A stretch of DNA of 64,000 bases, taken from assembly GCA_016704465.1 (NCBI GenBank), contig JADJAD010000012.1, forward strand, positions 124,001 through 188,000, written 5' to 3'. Within the stretch, counting starts at the first letter, position 1. Each line of letters opens with the position of its first letter. This DNA is from Gemmatimonadota bacterium (GTDB lineage: Bacteria; Gemmatimonadota; Gemmatimonadetes; Gemmatimonadales; Gemmatimonadaceae). Shown piece by piece: positions 18,366 through 28,246 of the stretch. Made by a program: the position numbers and the translations under genes. The notes beneath the pieces were generated by a model. The model worked only from the letters and a program-made list of their open reading frames with translations, searched no databases and was not told the DNA's origin.

Positions 18366-20910
18366 ATGACGCAGGACAGAGAGCATCACACGTCGGCCGT
18401 CGACAAGCCGGGAGCTGCTGAACCGGTCGGCTGCCGGGTCGAAGCGTCGACCGCCGCCTATGCGGGAACACTCGCGGTACCAACCGGTGATTCCGAGGCC
18501 TCGCGGCCTATGAGGAATTACGTCGACGACTCCCACGCGGCGACGTCGCGGGCGGAAGGCGTCGCGGAGTACCGCACGCCCGCAGACGAAGTGCAGCCCC
18601 CGTCACCCCATGCACTGGCGATTCTCCCATCGACTCAGGTCACGTCGCACGCTCCGTTCGTGGGCGTCGTCCATGATTCCGACTCGCTGGAGGCCCGCGT
18701 GGCGGCCGCGCCACCCGCACCGGTGATCGGGCGGCGGCGCAATCGGCGCCGGAACGTCGAAGCACGTGCCACTGAGCGCATCGGCCGCCAGCGTGTCCTC
18801 CACGCGACCACGCTGGTGCACGCCGTGGCGGCCCGATTGCGCGCAGGGGGCCTCCTGTCGGACGCAGCGCTACTCTCACTGCGCGCGCTCCTGAAGCGCG
18901 GGGCGCGGCGTCAGCCCGTGAGCGCGGCGGCGTTCGACGACGTGGAACGCGAGTTCCGGGCCCGAGCGACCGAGTTGGCGGCGCAGCTCCCCGATCCCGA
19001 GCTCGCCCTGCGAGAGGCGCATCGCCTCGCCGATGAACGCTGCGAGGACGTCGACCGCCGAAAGACTGCGCAGAGCGGTCGCCGCAAGAGTCGTGGGCAC
19101 ATGCGCGTCGTGCGCGCGCAGATGCGGGCGGAGGGTCAGGTCGTCCTCGCTGCGCTGACCAACGAGCAAGTGGATGTCCTCGAGAAACGCCAACGGGTAT
19201 TGCATGCCGATGGCTCGCGGCGCCTCATGGACTGTCGCGTGCGTGGAGGCGGGGATCACGGCGTCGAAGGCCGCCGTGTACCGCTGGCGAAAGGCCTTCG
19301 AACGGTCCGGCATCGAAGGGCTCGTGGATCGGCGTGTGCTCAACGGACGCGCCGGCGTGTCGCTCGAAATCCGGACATTGGCACGAGCCGCATGGCGCCA
19401 ATGTCCCAATGGGAAGTCGGGCAGTGTGTACGCGGTCCTCAAGGAGAAATGCGCGGCGGCAGGAGTCGTCGTGCCAAGCTACGGCTGGCTGACGGACTTC
19501 ATCCGATACGAGATCCCTGCAGACGAGAAGATCGTGCGGGACGACGGCATGGTGGAGTGGCGCCGGCAAGCGGCCCCCCGTCACACCGTCGAGCGCGCGG
19601 ACGTCGCCAATGAGCTCTGGCAGTGCGACGATACCCCGCTCGACATCTGGCTCCGTGCGCCTAACCGCGACGGGAGCTGGGAGGTCGTGCAACCGTTCGC
19701 GACTGCAATCATCGATGTCCACTCCCGGGCGTGCATGGCGGTGGGCGTCTGGACGCGAACGCCGAACGCGTGGTCCGTCGCGCTCACCCTGCGTAAGGCC
19801 ATCCTGCCCAAGGCCTCGCGGTTCGCGCCGTTCCGCGGCGTGCCGCAGCGCTTCGCGATGGACAATGGCAAGAACTACCGGTCCGAGGCAGTGAGCCGCA
19901 CGCTCGCGCTCCTCAATATTGTCGCGGAGTACTGCGCGCTGCGCAGTCCCAACCAGAAACCGGAAGTCGAGCGCCTCCTGCGGACGATGCAGGAGAACCT
20001 GCTGCCACGATTCCCCGGGTACAAGAAGGCGCACACGATCAGTCGTGAGGCCGCAGCGAAGCAGGTGCTCTCACTCCTCACCATCGAGCAACTGCGCGCG
20101 GAGATCGACCGCTGGGTGGAGCAGTACAACGACACACATCACGAAGGCATCAGCAAGTCTCTCGACTTCACGCCGCGCCAGCTCTGGGAGCACACGGTGG
20201 TGCCCCGCGAGGTCGAGCCGGATCTTCTCAATCGGCTCCTTCTGCAGTCCGACACTCGCGTGGTGACGTCGAAGGGCGTGAAGTTGACCCTCCGCGGAGG
20301 GGAGCCCGCGGAGTTTTGGTCGCCGGCGCTCGTGGAGAAGTTCGGCCTCACGGTCCTACTCCTGTTCAATCCGGAAGACCTCGCGTCGGTGCTCGTCGCG
20401 GACGCCGCCACCGGTCTGCCCATCTGCGAGGCGTATCGCATGGGGATCGACGGGGCCCGCTATGGCCAACACGATATCGTGCAGGCCCAGCAAGGCCGCG
20501 CCGCGCAGTTGGCCGGCGTCGCCGACCGTCTCCATGCCTATCACGAAGAGGCCGAACGTGGCGACCGGCTCTCTCCGGAGCGCACCAAAGAACTGCGGGC
20601 GTTTCTGGAGGAGGAACACCGTCTTGACGCGGAGGAACTGCTGACGGCCCTCCCGCCCCACAGCCCGCGACTCGCGCTCACGGCCGGTCTCACGACCGGC
20701 GACACCCTGGCCCACGTCCGCTCGGCCGATCCTTCGACCGCGCCAGCGCCTAACGACGACGAGGGGGGAGACGACGACGTCGAGTCGAAACCGCGTACCG
20801 CACCGCGCCCGCGGCCCGCGAAGCGCTCCGTCAGCGCGCCCCCCGCGCAGGAGGTCGGCGAAGAGGCCGACATGCTGGCCCGACTAATTCGCCTCCAGAG
20901 TGGACGGTGA
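18366..20910 (+). CDS. TnsB/TniA/MuA-type DDE transposase (frameshifted)
   Basis: Two frames form one protein of about 848 residues, the size of TnsB or MuA. The first (ATG 18366 to about 19215) has a disordered start and a helical domain. The second carries a helix-turn-helix (SWTVACVEAGITASKAAVYRW), an rve integrase core with D in WQCDDT (19619-19636), D in AMDNGKN (about 19858) and E in KPEVERLLRT (19969-19971), and then a Mu-type C-terminal beta domain (ILPKAS; VKLTLRGGEP). One surplus base near 19212 would explain the break. Such enzymes cut and join transposon ends together with an AAA ATPase, which is encoded next. The acidic/proline-rich tail is low-complexity. Confidence 0.85.
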
Positions 20911-21015
20911 CGTGCCCCGAGTGTCACCCGCCTTCTGTTCGTTCTCGTTCTTTTCACAGCCGCTCCATCACTCCGCGAGCCGAGTTGCTCGCCATCACAT
21001 CTTGAGGATCGAACC

Positions 21016-22167
21016 ATGCCGCACCAGCACGTAACCGCACCCACGGCAGCCACGCCCGGCGTCATAACCGCCGATGCGCAGGGCCCTCGATTGATGCCCG
21101 TTACGCTTAGGACCCGCAGTTCGGCCATCACCCAAGCCGACGCCGCGACCAACGATGAGCACGCCCCGAGCCTCAGCGCTCCGAACCTCCTGCCGGCTTG
21201 CGACGTCGAGGGAAGCGCACCGCCGACGTCGCGGGGGGACACAGACGGGAAGGCGCCCCGGCCGGTGTCGAAGCGCTTTCGTGTGCAATTCCCCGAGAAG
21301 CGCGAGACGGAGACCGTCATCGTCGAGACGCCACTCATGACGCGCACCGCGACGCGGACGCTTGCGCTGCACTACGGCAGTCCCCTCGTGGTGTGGACAG
21401 GCCCCTCGCGCAACGGGAAGACCGAAACGGCCAAGTGGCTGCGCGACAACATCAACCAGGCCTCGGAGAGTGATCCGAATGGGTTTCGTGCGGTGCTCTT
21501 CGAGTACGGCGGCGGGACGGCGGGTAGCAAGAACGAGATGAAGCGCGTCATCCGCAGCGTCTATCAAGCGACGGTCGCCAAACTCGATGAGGGACTCTTT
21601 CGGCAGTCGCCGTCCGAGGACCTGGCCCTGCATGTCGTCAAGGGACTGCGCGCGAAGAACATCCAGATGTTGATGGTCGACGAGGCCGGGCTGCTCAAGG
21701 TTGAGGGTCTGCGCGCCCTCGTCACCATTCGGGATGTCGCGGAACATCACGGGTGGCCCCTGAGCATTGTCCTCATCGGCATGGACAACCTGCCCGCCGA
21801 TATTGCGCGGCTGCCCCAGATCGAACGGCGCGTGCACGAGTGGTGTTACTTCGAGCCGTATGTCCTCGAGGAGACGTACGAACTGCTCGTCGGACTCGAC
21901 CCGCAATTTGCCAAGCTCCACCTCGACGTGCCCGCGGAGCGCGACATGATCGCCTTCATCCAAGAGATTTGTGCCGGACTGCCAGGGCTACTCGCGCCCT
22001 TTCTTCGGAAGCTGCAGTACAACCAGTCCATGATGGGTGGTCCGCTATCCCTTACGCTGCTGCGCTTGGTCCACATGATGACGGACAAGGAGCACCAGAA
22101 AGCTCTGAGCGCAGCGTCCACGGAATACAAGCTCGAGGGCGTTCCATCCAAGACGAAGAAGCGCTAG
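21016..22167 (+). CDS. TnsC/TniB-type AAA+ ATPase of the transposition module
   Basis: The 383-residue protein has a poorly ordered first 85 residues, Walker A GPSRNGKTE (129-137), Walker B MLMVDEAG (218-225) and a sensor region LSIVLIGMDNLP, as in TnsC, TniB and MuB. These ATPases polymerise on target DNA, choose the site and activate the transposase. It starts 105 bp after the transposase stop, and the next gene follows 7 bp after its own stop, so the three form an operon. Confidence 0.82.
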   Translation: MPHQHVTAPTAATPGVITADAQGPRLMPVTLRTRSSAITQADAATNDEHAPSLSAPNLLPACDVEGSAPPTSRGDTDGKAPRPVSKRFRVQFPEKRETETVIVETPLMTRTATRTLALHYGSPLVVWTGPSRNGKTETAKWLRDNINQASESDPNGFRAVLFEYGGGTAGSKNEMKRVIRSVYQATVAKLDEGLFRQSPSEDLALHVVKGLRAKNIQMLMVDEAGLLKVEGLRALVTIRDVAEHHGWPLSIVLIGMDNLPADIARLPQIERRVHEWCYFEPYVLEETYELLVGLDPQFAKLHLDVPAERDMIAFIQEICAGLPGLLAPFLRKLQYNQSMMGGPLSLTLLRLVHMMTDKEHQKALSAASTEYKLEGVPSKTKKR

Positions 22168-22174
22168 CACCTCT

Positions 22175-24443
22175 ATGCCACCAATCAGCAGCAGTTCCGA
22201 GGAGTGCGTGTCCGAGCGCGAGGCCGGCACGCGGGCGGCGCGAGACGTCGACCCGCCGGCGATCCCGTATGCGGCCGTGCGCGACGTGGTCGCTGCGCTG
22301 CGGATCGCCAACCTCGCCGGTCGTGCCAGTGCGTCGGCCCACACGGTCGCGCAGGCGATGTCCGCGACGGAGCTGGGCGCGCTGCAGCGGTACTGGCCGA
22401 ATCTGCGTCCCGCAGATGCCGTGCGCGCGGCGCTGGATCTGGCGGTAACGGCGGGCGACGTGACGATCTCGGCTCGCCCGCGCGGGCATCCCCTGTTTGT
22501 GCATCCCGAGGCGGTGCAGCGACTGGGCACGATCCTCGGACTGGCACCGTCGGCCCCCCGACGGCAGCGCACGCGAGCACTCGTACTCGAAGCCGCGCGG
22601 GCGCTGGGGCGCGCCGTCCGCTTTTGCGACATTATTTCCTACCGCGACGACAGCGGATGGGCGGCGGGACTGGACCGCGCGGCCATCGGGCGCGACATCC
22701 AGAGCCTGTGCCTAGCGGGAGACATCGTCGCGGTGCGCGAGGTGCTCGGGGGCGGGGTCGACGGCCAGTATTTCTATCTGCCCGAAGAGCACGCACCGGG
22801 TGCGGCCATCGAACTCCCCGTGCCCCTCGGACCCAGCACGTGGTTGGAGCATGTCCTCGTGGCCTTCCAGCGGTGCTGGGAGGCCGAATGCGCCGAGGCG
22901 TCGAGCGATCAGCGCCGCCCCAGACCGATCAGCACCGGAATCCTGCGAGCACGTCTGCTGGAAGAGACCGAGCTTCCGCAGGCGCGGGACGAGCAACTGG
23001 TGCCCAATGCCCTGATCCAACTCGCGAAAGCATCGCTCCCACGCGTGCGAATTGCCTGCGTGCGCGCGGGCAGTCATTTCGCACTGTGGGCCCCGGCCCA
23101 CGTTCCCGACGAGGCCCTTGATGTCGGGCGGGCCTTTGCCTCGGACGCGGCACGCGTGGTGGAGGCGGCGCAGCGCGCCATGGAGCGACTGCACGTGCCG
23201 GCGGTCGGCCGACATGAGGTGACGGCGGAAATCGCCCGGGACCCGGCGCTACGGCCGAACGGCGCCTCCAGCGTGGCCGCCCTGCTCGCGGATGCGTCGA
23301 AGGAGATGATCGCGGCCGGCACCGGGAGTCGGCGTCGCCGCGTCACCGCCGTCCTCCAGGGCGTCGGCTGCGTCGCGGGCGAAGCGCACTACACGACCCG
23401 CGCCGGCACGACGTCCACGACGTCCACGGGTCGCGCGGGCGATCCGGCGGCTGCGGAGCGCGCGCTCGTGCACGCCTATCGCTACGTCGACTTCCTCCGC
23501 CTGCAGGACCGCTGGCGCCAGCGGCACGCGATGACGCAAGTGCAGTGTGCCTCGGAGAGTCTCAGCGCGGCCGCGAGCGTGGGACGTCTCCGGGCGATTC
23601 GGCAGGGCATCGCGCAGCTCCAGACGGCGACCGCTGAGTTCCGCGCCGATCTTGCGCCGCACGTGCGCCGTGTGCAACGCGAGATCGAGGACATCGAGGG
23701 TGAGGCCGCGGCGGTGTCGCACGAGTGCGAACGCCACCTGGGACGTCTGCTGATCGACGCGCGCCGACTCCGAGCGTGGACCCCCGCGCTCGAAAGCGCC
23801 GTCGCGCGAGGCGTTCTGGAGTCGACCGGCGTGACGACGGAGACGGGACCGCTGAGCGGCACGGATCGTGGCGAGGCCACGCTCACCACGGAGGAAGTGT
23901 TCGCCATGGTGCGTACGCGCGGCTACGCGCGCGCCCTGCGCGCCACGAGTGCGACGGAACTCGTCCCGTTGTTGTCCCATCGCATCGCGCGACTTGACAA
24001 CGTCGAATATGCAGGGTGGCGGCAGCAGGCCTCGGAATATCATTTCGAGCGGACGGATGCCATGCTCTTCGCCGCGATTGAGTGGGGCGGGGGCACGGCG
24101 GTGCTCTTTGCGCAGATCGCGCGACAGGAACTCGGGCAGCTTCGCGACCCGCGCTTCATCCGCGCCGGCTTGTCGCATGCGCGCTTCGATGGCCGCATGG
24201 CCTCGGCCGCGGCGCTCGCGTTCTTGCCTGGCGATCCGGAGACCGATGACTGCCTCGCGCAGATTGCGCTTCACGATCCTGATGCGGGGTACGGCGCACT
24301 GCCTTGTGGGCCTACGGAGCGGCCGACCGACCGGGGTGGAGTCGCTGATCGAGCGTGTGCTCGACGCCGAGCGGCACCCTGAGGTCGTGGCGCTCGCCCG
24401 GAGTGCGCAATTGGACACTGTGGGGGTGTGGTGGACGATCTGA
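22175..24443 (+). CDS. Large unknown protein of the transposition operon, C-terminus frameshifted
   Basis: About 750 residues, mostly helical, with several stretches that look like winged-helix or HTH units (TVAQAMSATELGALQRYW; ALGRAVRFCDIISYRDDSG; DIQSLCLAGDIVAVREVL), a coiled-coil-like middle (residues 480-540) and a repeat-like alpha-helical C-terminus (ARQELGQLRDPRFIRAGL). No TniQ, TnsD or TnsE motif was recognised. After GYGAL near 24300 the frame breaks, and ALWAYGAADRPG and VESLIERVLDAERHPEVV in the other two frames continue it to a stop at 24443, so two small indels are likely. Its operon position suggests a target-selection role. Confidence 0.6.
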
Positions 24444-24583
24444 GGGGTCTCGAGGGTGCACGGCGCTGTGCACGCGCGTCGACTCCGCGCGTTCACGCTC
24501 CCGAGCGAATGCCTCACGCGTCGACCGCGCGTCTCGGCATCATCCTGGGGGTGTCTTCTCTTCACGACGCGTCGGTCTCAACA

Positions 24584-25519
24584 TTACGCGGCGGCGACCG
24601 GATCCTCGCGAACCTCGCGTAGGTCGGCTCGCGCGTCGCAGATGATCGCCCACGCCGAACGGAAGAAGAGGCCGCCGACGAGGAACGCCACGACGAGGTC
24701 GGGGATCGGGCTTCCCGTCCAGCCCACGAGGAGCGCGGCCGCCAGGGACAGCGCATTGCCGGCCGCGTCGGCGGCCGAGAAGCGCCAGACCGTCCGGGCC
24801 GACACGTCGTGTCCCTTCCGGTACGGCAACAGGACCACAGCGGCGAGCACGTTGACGAGGAGTGCCACGGCCGCGAAGGCCCCCATCAGCTCCGCCTCCG
24901 GCGTGCGCTGCAGGACGACGCGGACCAGCGTGTTCGCGAACACGCCGAGTGCGAGGAGAAGGAGGAACGCGCCCTGCGCGAGCGCCACGCGTGCGCGGGC
25001 GGACAGACTCCATCGCACGGCGAGCGTGGCCAGCAGCGTCACGGCGCCGTCGCCGAGGAAGTCGAGGGCATCCGCCTTGAGCGCCTGCGACTCCGCCCAG
25101 AAGCCGCCCCACGCCTCGATCACGCCGTAGCCCAGATTGAGGGCGACCACCAGCCAGAGGGCACGGACGTATCCCGGCGGGGTCGCCTCGGGGGCGCGCG
25201 GCACGGCGTCGTCATCGTCCGAGCGGACGGTCGCGGCGCCGTCCGCCGTCGCATCCCACGGCGCAAGGCGATAGCCGAGGCCCTCAACCACGCGCGCGAC
25301 TGCACGCTCCACGTCAGGGAGGGCGGCCGCCCTCGCCACGTGGGCAGACATGATCTGGGTGGCCGCCGACACGCGCACGCCCTCGATGCCGGCGAGCCCA
25401 CGAACGGCACGCTCCACGGCCGCAGCATCGGTGGCGCAGTCGATCCCGATGACCCGGCGCTTCAGCACCGGTACCCCGCGCCCCGCGCTCGGCGTGCGAG
25501 CCGGGCCTACTCCGCTCAC
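24584..25519 (-). CDS. CDF-family metal cation transporter with degenerate HMA domain
   Basis: The protein starts with a 75-residue heavy-metal-associated-like domain whose metal loop is reduced to CATD (one Cys instead of CxxC). It is followed by an acidic/His-poor linker and six membrane segments. TM2 carries DALDFLGD and TM5 SAADAAGN, the acidic metal sites of CDF exporters. Proton-driven efflux of Zn, Cd or Co is expected. GTG at 25519 overlaps the stop of the ArsR gene as GTGA; a second GTG at 25468 is also possible. The pair ArsR-CDF is typical of zinc/cadmium resistance loci. Confidence 0.82.
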   Translation of the reverse strand: MSGVGPARTPSAGRGVPVLKRRVIGIDCATDAAAVERAVRGLAGIEGVRVSAATQIMSAHVARAAALPDVERAVARVVEGLGYRLAPWDATADGAATVRSDDDDAVPRAPEATPPGYVRALWLVVALNLGYGVIEAWGGFWAESQALKADALDFLGDGAVTLLATLAVRWSLSARARVALAQGAFLLLLALGVFANTLVRVVLQRTPEAELMGAFAAVALLVNVLAAVVLLPYRKGHDVSARTVWRFSAADAAGNALSLAAALLVGWTGSPIPDLVVAFLVGGLFFRSAWAIICDARADLREVREDPVAAA

Positions 25520-26061
25520 GCGCTCCGATCCCCGCGGTGCCCGAGGTCTGTCGCCAGGTCGGCCTCGCCGAACAGGTCGTGGAGAAGCTGGCGCGTGGCG
25601 GTATCGGCCAGGCGGTAGTAGGCCACGCGCTGCGTCTTCCGGAACGTCACCACGCCCGCCAGGCGCAACCCCCGCAAGGCGTGCGACACGGCGCTCTCCG
25701 AGACGCCGCCGCTCATCCCGCCCCCCAGAATACAGGCCAGATCGCAAACGCAGAGCTCCGCGGCCCGTGCCAGCGCGGCGAGCAGACGAAGCCGAGTCGG
25801 ATCGCCCAGCAGCTTCAGGCGCTCTGCTGCGAGCGCGACCGTGTCGCTGTCCGGCATCGCCCGGCGGACTCGCTTCACCGTGGGCGCGTCGATACAGCGC
25901 ACCTCGCACATGTCTTCTATTTCGTCCGCTGCATCCACCATGGCTTGCGGGGCAACGCTCTCCTCGGGCGGCGCGTCCGGACGTCCCCGTCGACGCGAGG
26001 GGGTGCCGACAGACCGAGCGGAGTCGTGCGACGGGTCGGATTGCGGCATGAACACGCGCAT
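25516..26061 (-). CDS. ArsR/SmtB-family metal-sensing repressor (CadC/CmtR-like)
   Basis: The core has MCEVRCID (possible thiol ligands), LLGDPTRLRLLAALA, the ELCVCDLA metal-box helix and the recognition helix SESAVSHALRGLRLAG with the wing TQRVAYYRL. Two cysteines in the N-terminal segment and two in ELCVCDLA match CadC/CmtR-type soft-metal sensors. The start at ATG 26061 gives 181 residues with a disordered first 50; a shorter start near MCEV is possible. The palindrome at 26069-26098 just upstream is its likely operator. It also faces the czc genes, so it may control both directions. Confidence 0.88.
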   Translation of the reverse strand: MRVFMPQSDPSHDSARSVGTPSRRRGRPDAPPEESVAPQAMVDAADEIEDMCEVRCIDAPTVKRVRRAMPDSDTVALAAERLKLLGDPTRLRLLAALARAAELCVCDLACILGGGMSGGVSESAVSHALRGLRLAGVVTFRKTQRVAYYRLADTATRQLLHDLFGEADLATDLGHRGDRSA

Positions 26062-26068
26062 GATACGT

Positions 26069-26098
26069 TACCTGAACGCCTGAGTGGTCGTTCAGGTA
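26069..26098. promoter_or_regulatory. Operator of the ArsR-family repressor
   Basis: Perfect arms TACCTGAACG (26069-26078) and CGTTCAGGTA (26089-26098) flank 10 bases. ACCTGAA and TTCAGGT are the half sites typical of CadC/ZiaR-type operators. The site lies between the divergent arsR and czc-side genes. Confidence 0.7.
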
Positions 26099-26170
26099 TC
26101 GTAGTCTGTGGAAGTGCCGTCTGCAACAGCAGGCGTCTTCCAAGTTCCGCGTCTCCGCTGGCCTTCCCGC

Positions 26171-26608
26171 ATGCTCCGCTTCCTCCGTCCCTCCCGTCAC
26201 CTGCCGTTGCTGCGCCGCCTCGTCGCGGCGCTGCTGTGGTCGGTGCTGGGTCTGACCATGGGGGCCGAGCCGCTGCTGGCGGACGCCTGCGATGGGGACG
26301 CGCCGGCCGCCGCTGCCGCCGCGGTCGTGCCGCACACCGATGGGCCGGTCGTCGCCAACGTCCTCGGCGCAACGCGGATCGGTGGGACCGATGCCCCGGC
26401 ACGTGCACCGGACGGCAGCGGCCCCGAACACGCGGTGCACGTGTGCCACTGCACCCACGCGCATGGCGGCACGCTCTCGGGCGGCTACGCGCTCGCGGAC
26501 CGGACGCGCCCCGTGACCAGCGCCGTCTGCCGATGCCCTGACCGGCTGCCGCCGAGCCCCGCGCTCGAGCCGCACCTGCGCCCTCCGGCCCTCCCGCACA
26601 CGGCGTGA
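26171..26608 (+). CDS. Small exported Cys/His protein ahead of czcC
   Basis: From ATG 26171 the protein has an Arg-rich start and a hydrophobic signal segment (VAALLWSVLGLTMGAEPLLA), then about 100 residues with HVCHCTHAHGG and CRCPD, likely soft-metal ligands. No family was recognised. A comparable short exported protein precedes the cus operon at 41941. It may be a periplasmic metal-binding helper, or simply a leader gene of unknown role. Confidence 0.5.
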   Translation: MLRFLRPSRHLPLLRRLVAALLWSVLGLTMGAEPLLADACDGDAPAAAAAAVVPHTDGPVVANVLGATRIGGTDAPARAPDGSGPEHAVHVCHCTHAHGGTLSGGYALADRTRPVTSAVCRCPDRLPPSPALEPHLRPPALPHTA

Positions 26609-26755
26609 CGAGACGCGGCTTCGTGCCGCGTCGGAGTTCGTCGCGCCAGACGCCGCGCCTCCCGCGCCTCGCCATCGGCGATGCCGCGGTCGAGGCGCGT
26701 TTCGCGTCCTTCCGCGCTGGTGTCCGGCGCGGCCGTGCTCTCCGGGAGACCCGTC

Positions 26756-28240
26756 ATGTCCGCTTGCCTGATCGTCGGTGCCGCGCCCGCTCCCCCTTCT
26801 CGGCGCGTGTCCGTCGTGTCCCTGTTATCCCTGTCGTCCCTGTCGCTCCTGTCCCTTGCGTCCGTCCGTCCGTTCGTGGCGCTAGCCGCCCTGACGTGCG
26901 CCGCGTGGGCGCGCGCCGGTGGGCAGCCAGCGGCGCCACGGCCCACCCCCGCATCGGCGACGGCGCCGCTGCCGCCGCTGGACTCGCTCACGCCGGCGCG
27001 CATCCTGGCCCGGCTGCAGGAGGCGGCGGTCCGGACCAGCCCTGCGCTGGCGGCTGGGCGGGCGAATCTCGCGGCCGCTCGCGCGCGGGCGCGGGCCAGC
27101 GGCTTCGCGGCCCCTCTGTCCCTCTCCACAGGCGTCTCCGAGACGCCGAACGGAAAGCTCGAACAAGGCAACCTGACCCTCCAGATCGGGCGCGCGTTCT
27201 TCACGGGCCCCCGGCTCCGGGCCGAGCGCGCGGTGGCGGCGGTGGAAGTCCAGGCCGCCGATGCTGCGCTCGCTGCCGCGGAGCGTCAGGTGCGCGCGCG
27301 GGTCCTGCGCGCGGCGGTCCGGGCGGCGGCCGCGCAGCTCGTGGCGCGGCGCCTCGCCAGCGAGGACCTCTTGCTCAGCGGCGGCGAAGACGGCGTGCGA
27401 TCTCGTTTCGCGGTGGGCGAGGCGCGCTACGTCGACGTCCTGCGCGTGCGCACCGAACGTCTGCGCGTCCAAAGCGAACGGTCGGCCGCGCTCGCTGACG
27501 CGCGGGCAGCCCGCGCGACGCTGGGCGGCGTGCTCGGCGGGGAGGAGGTGTCCCGTACGCAGCTCGCGGCGACTCTCGACAGCCTCGCGTCGGCCACCCT
27601 CGCGGACGCGTGGCGCCACCTCCTCCCGGCCGACCACGCCTCCGACTCGCTGCGCGCGGACGTCGTGGCCGGTTCCGGCGACGTGCAGCTCGCCGCGTCC
27701 GCCGTGGCGCGGGCCGAGGCCGAGGGCGCGCTCGCCGCCGCGGCGCGTCGGCCGCAAGTCGAGGCATATGGCGGCCTCCAGCGCATCGGACAGGCGAACA
27801 ACGGACCGACCCTCGGCCCCTCGCTCGGCCTCACCGTCTCGTTGCCGTTCACGGCCCGGGAGGCGAACCGACGCGGGGCCGCGGCGTCCGAGCAGGCCAC
27901 GCTCGCCGCGGCGGCCACCCGTGCTGCAACGCTGGCGACCGTCCGTGCGCGCGTGGAAGCCGCCGCCGAGCGCTACGCCGCGGCGCGCGAACGACTCGCC
28001 GTGTTCGACGCCGCCTTGCTCCGCGGCGCCCGCGACGAGCGGGAGAGCGCGCTCGCGACCTACCGAACCGGCGGGTTGTCGCTCCTCGAACTGGTCGACT
28101 TCGAGCGCGCACTCGCGCGGGCCGAGATCGACCGCCTCCGCGCGCTGACCGACGCCGTCGATGCATGGGCCGACCTGGCCTCCGGCGGCGACGCCGATGA
28201 CCCGACGCACACGACTCCCACCGCGCCCGAGCGGCGCTGA
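26756..28240 (+). CDS. czcC: CzcC-like outer-membrane efflux channel
   Basis: A TolC-family protein of about 494 residues. It has a long signal region, then two homologous helical halves with the usual ARARASGFAAPLSLSTGVSE and YRTGGLSLLELVDFERAL segments. It forms the outer-membrane duct of the CzcCBA pump. ATG 26756 starts MSACLIV; an ATG at 26681 is also in frame. The signal-peptide region has a short Ser/Leu-rich repeat (LLSLSSLSLLSL) encoded by tandem tccctgt units. czcB follows after 6 bp. Confidence 0.85.
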   Translation: MSACLIVGAAPAPPSRRVSVVSLLSLSSLSLLSLASVRPFVALAALTCAAWARAGGQPAAPRPTPASATAPLPPLDSLTPARILARLQEAAVRTSPALAAGRANLAAARARARASGFAAPLSLSTGVSETPNGKLEQGNLTLQIGRAFFTGPRLRAERAVAAVEVQAADAALAAAERQVRARVLRAAVRAAAAQLVARRLASEDLLLSGGEDGVRSRFAVGEARYVDVLRVRTERLRVQSERSAALADARAARATLGGVLGGEEVSRTQLAATLDSLASATLADAWRHLLPADHASDSLRADVVAGSGDVQLAASAVARAEAEGALAAAARRPQVEAYGGLQRIGQANNGPTLGPSLGLTVSLPFTAREANRRGAAASEQATLAAAATRAATLATVRARVEAAAERYAAARERLAVFDAALLRGARDERESALATYRTGGLSLLELVDFERALARAEIDRLRALTDAVDAWADLASGGDADDPTHTTPTAPERR

Positions 28241-28246
28241 CCCCAA

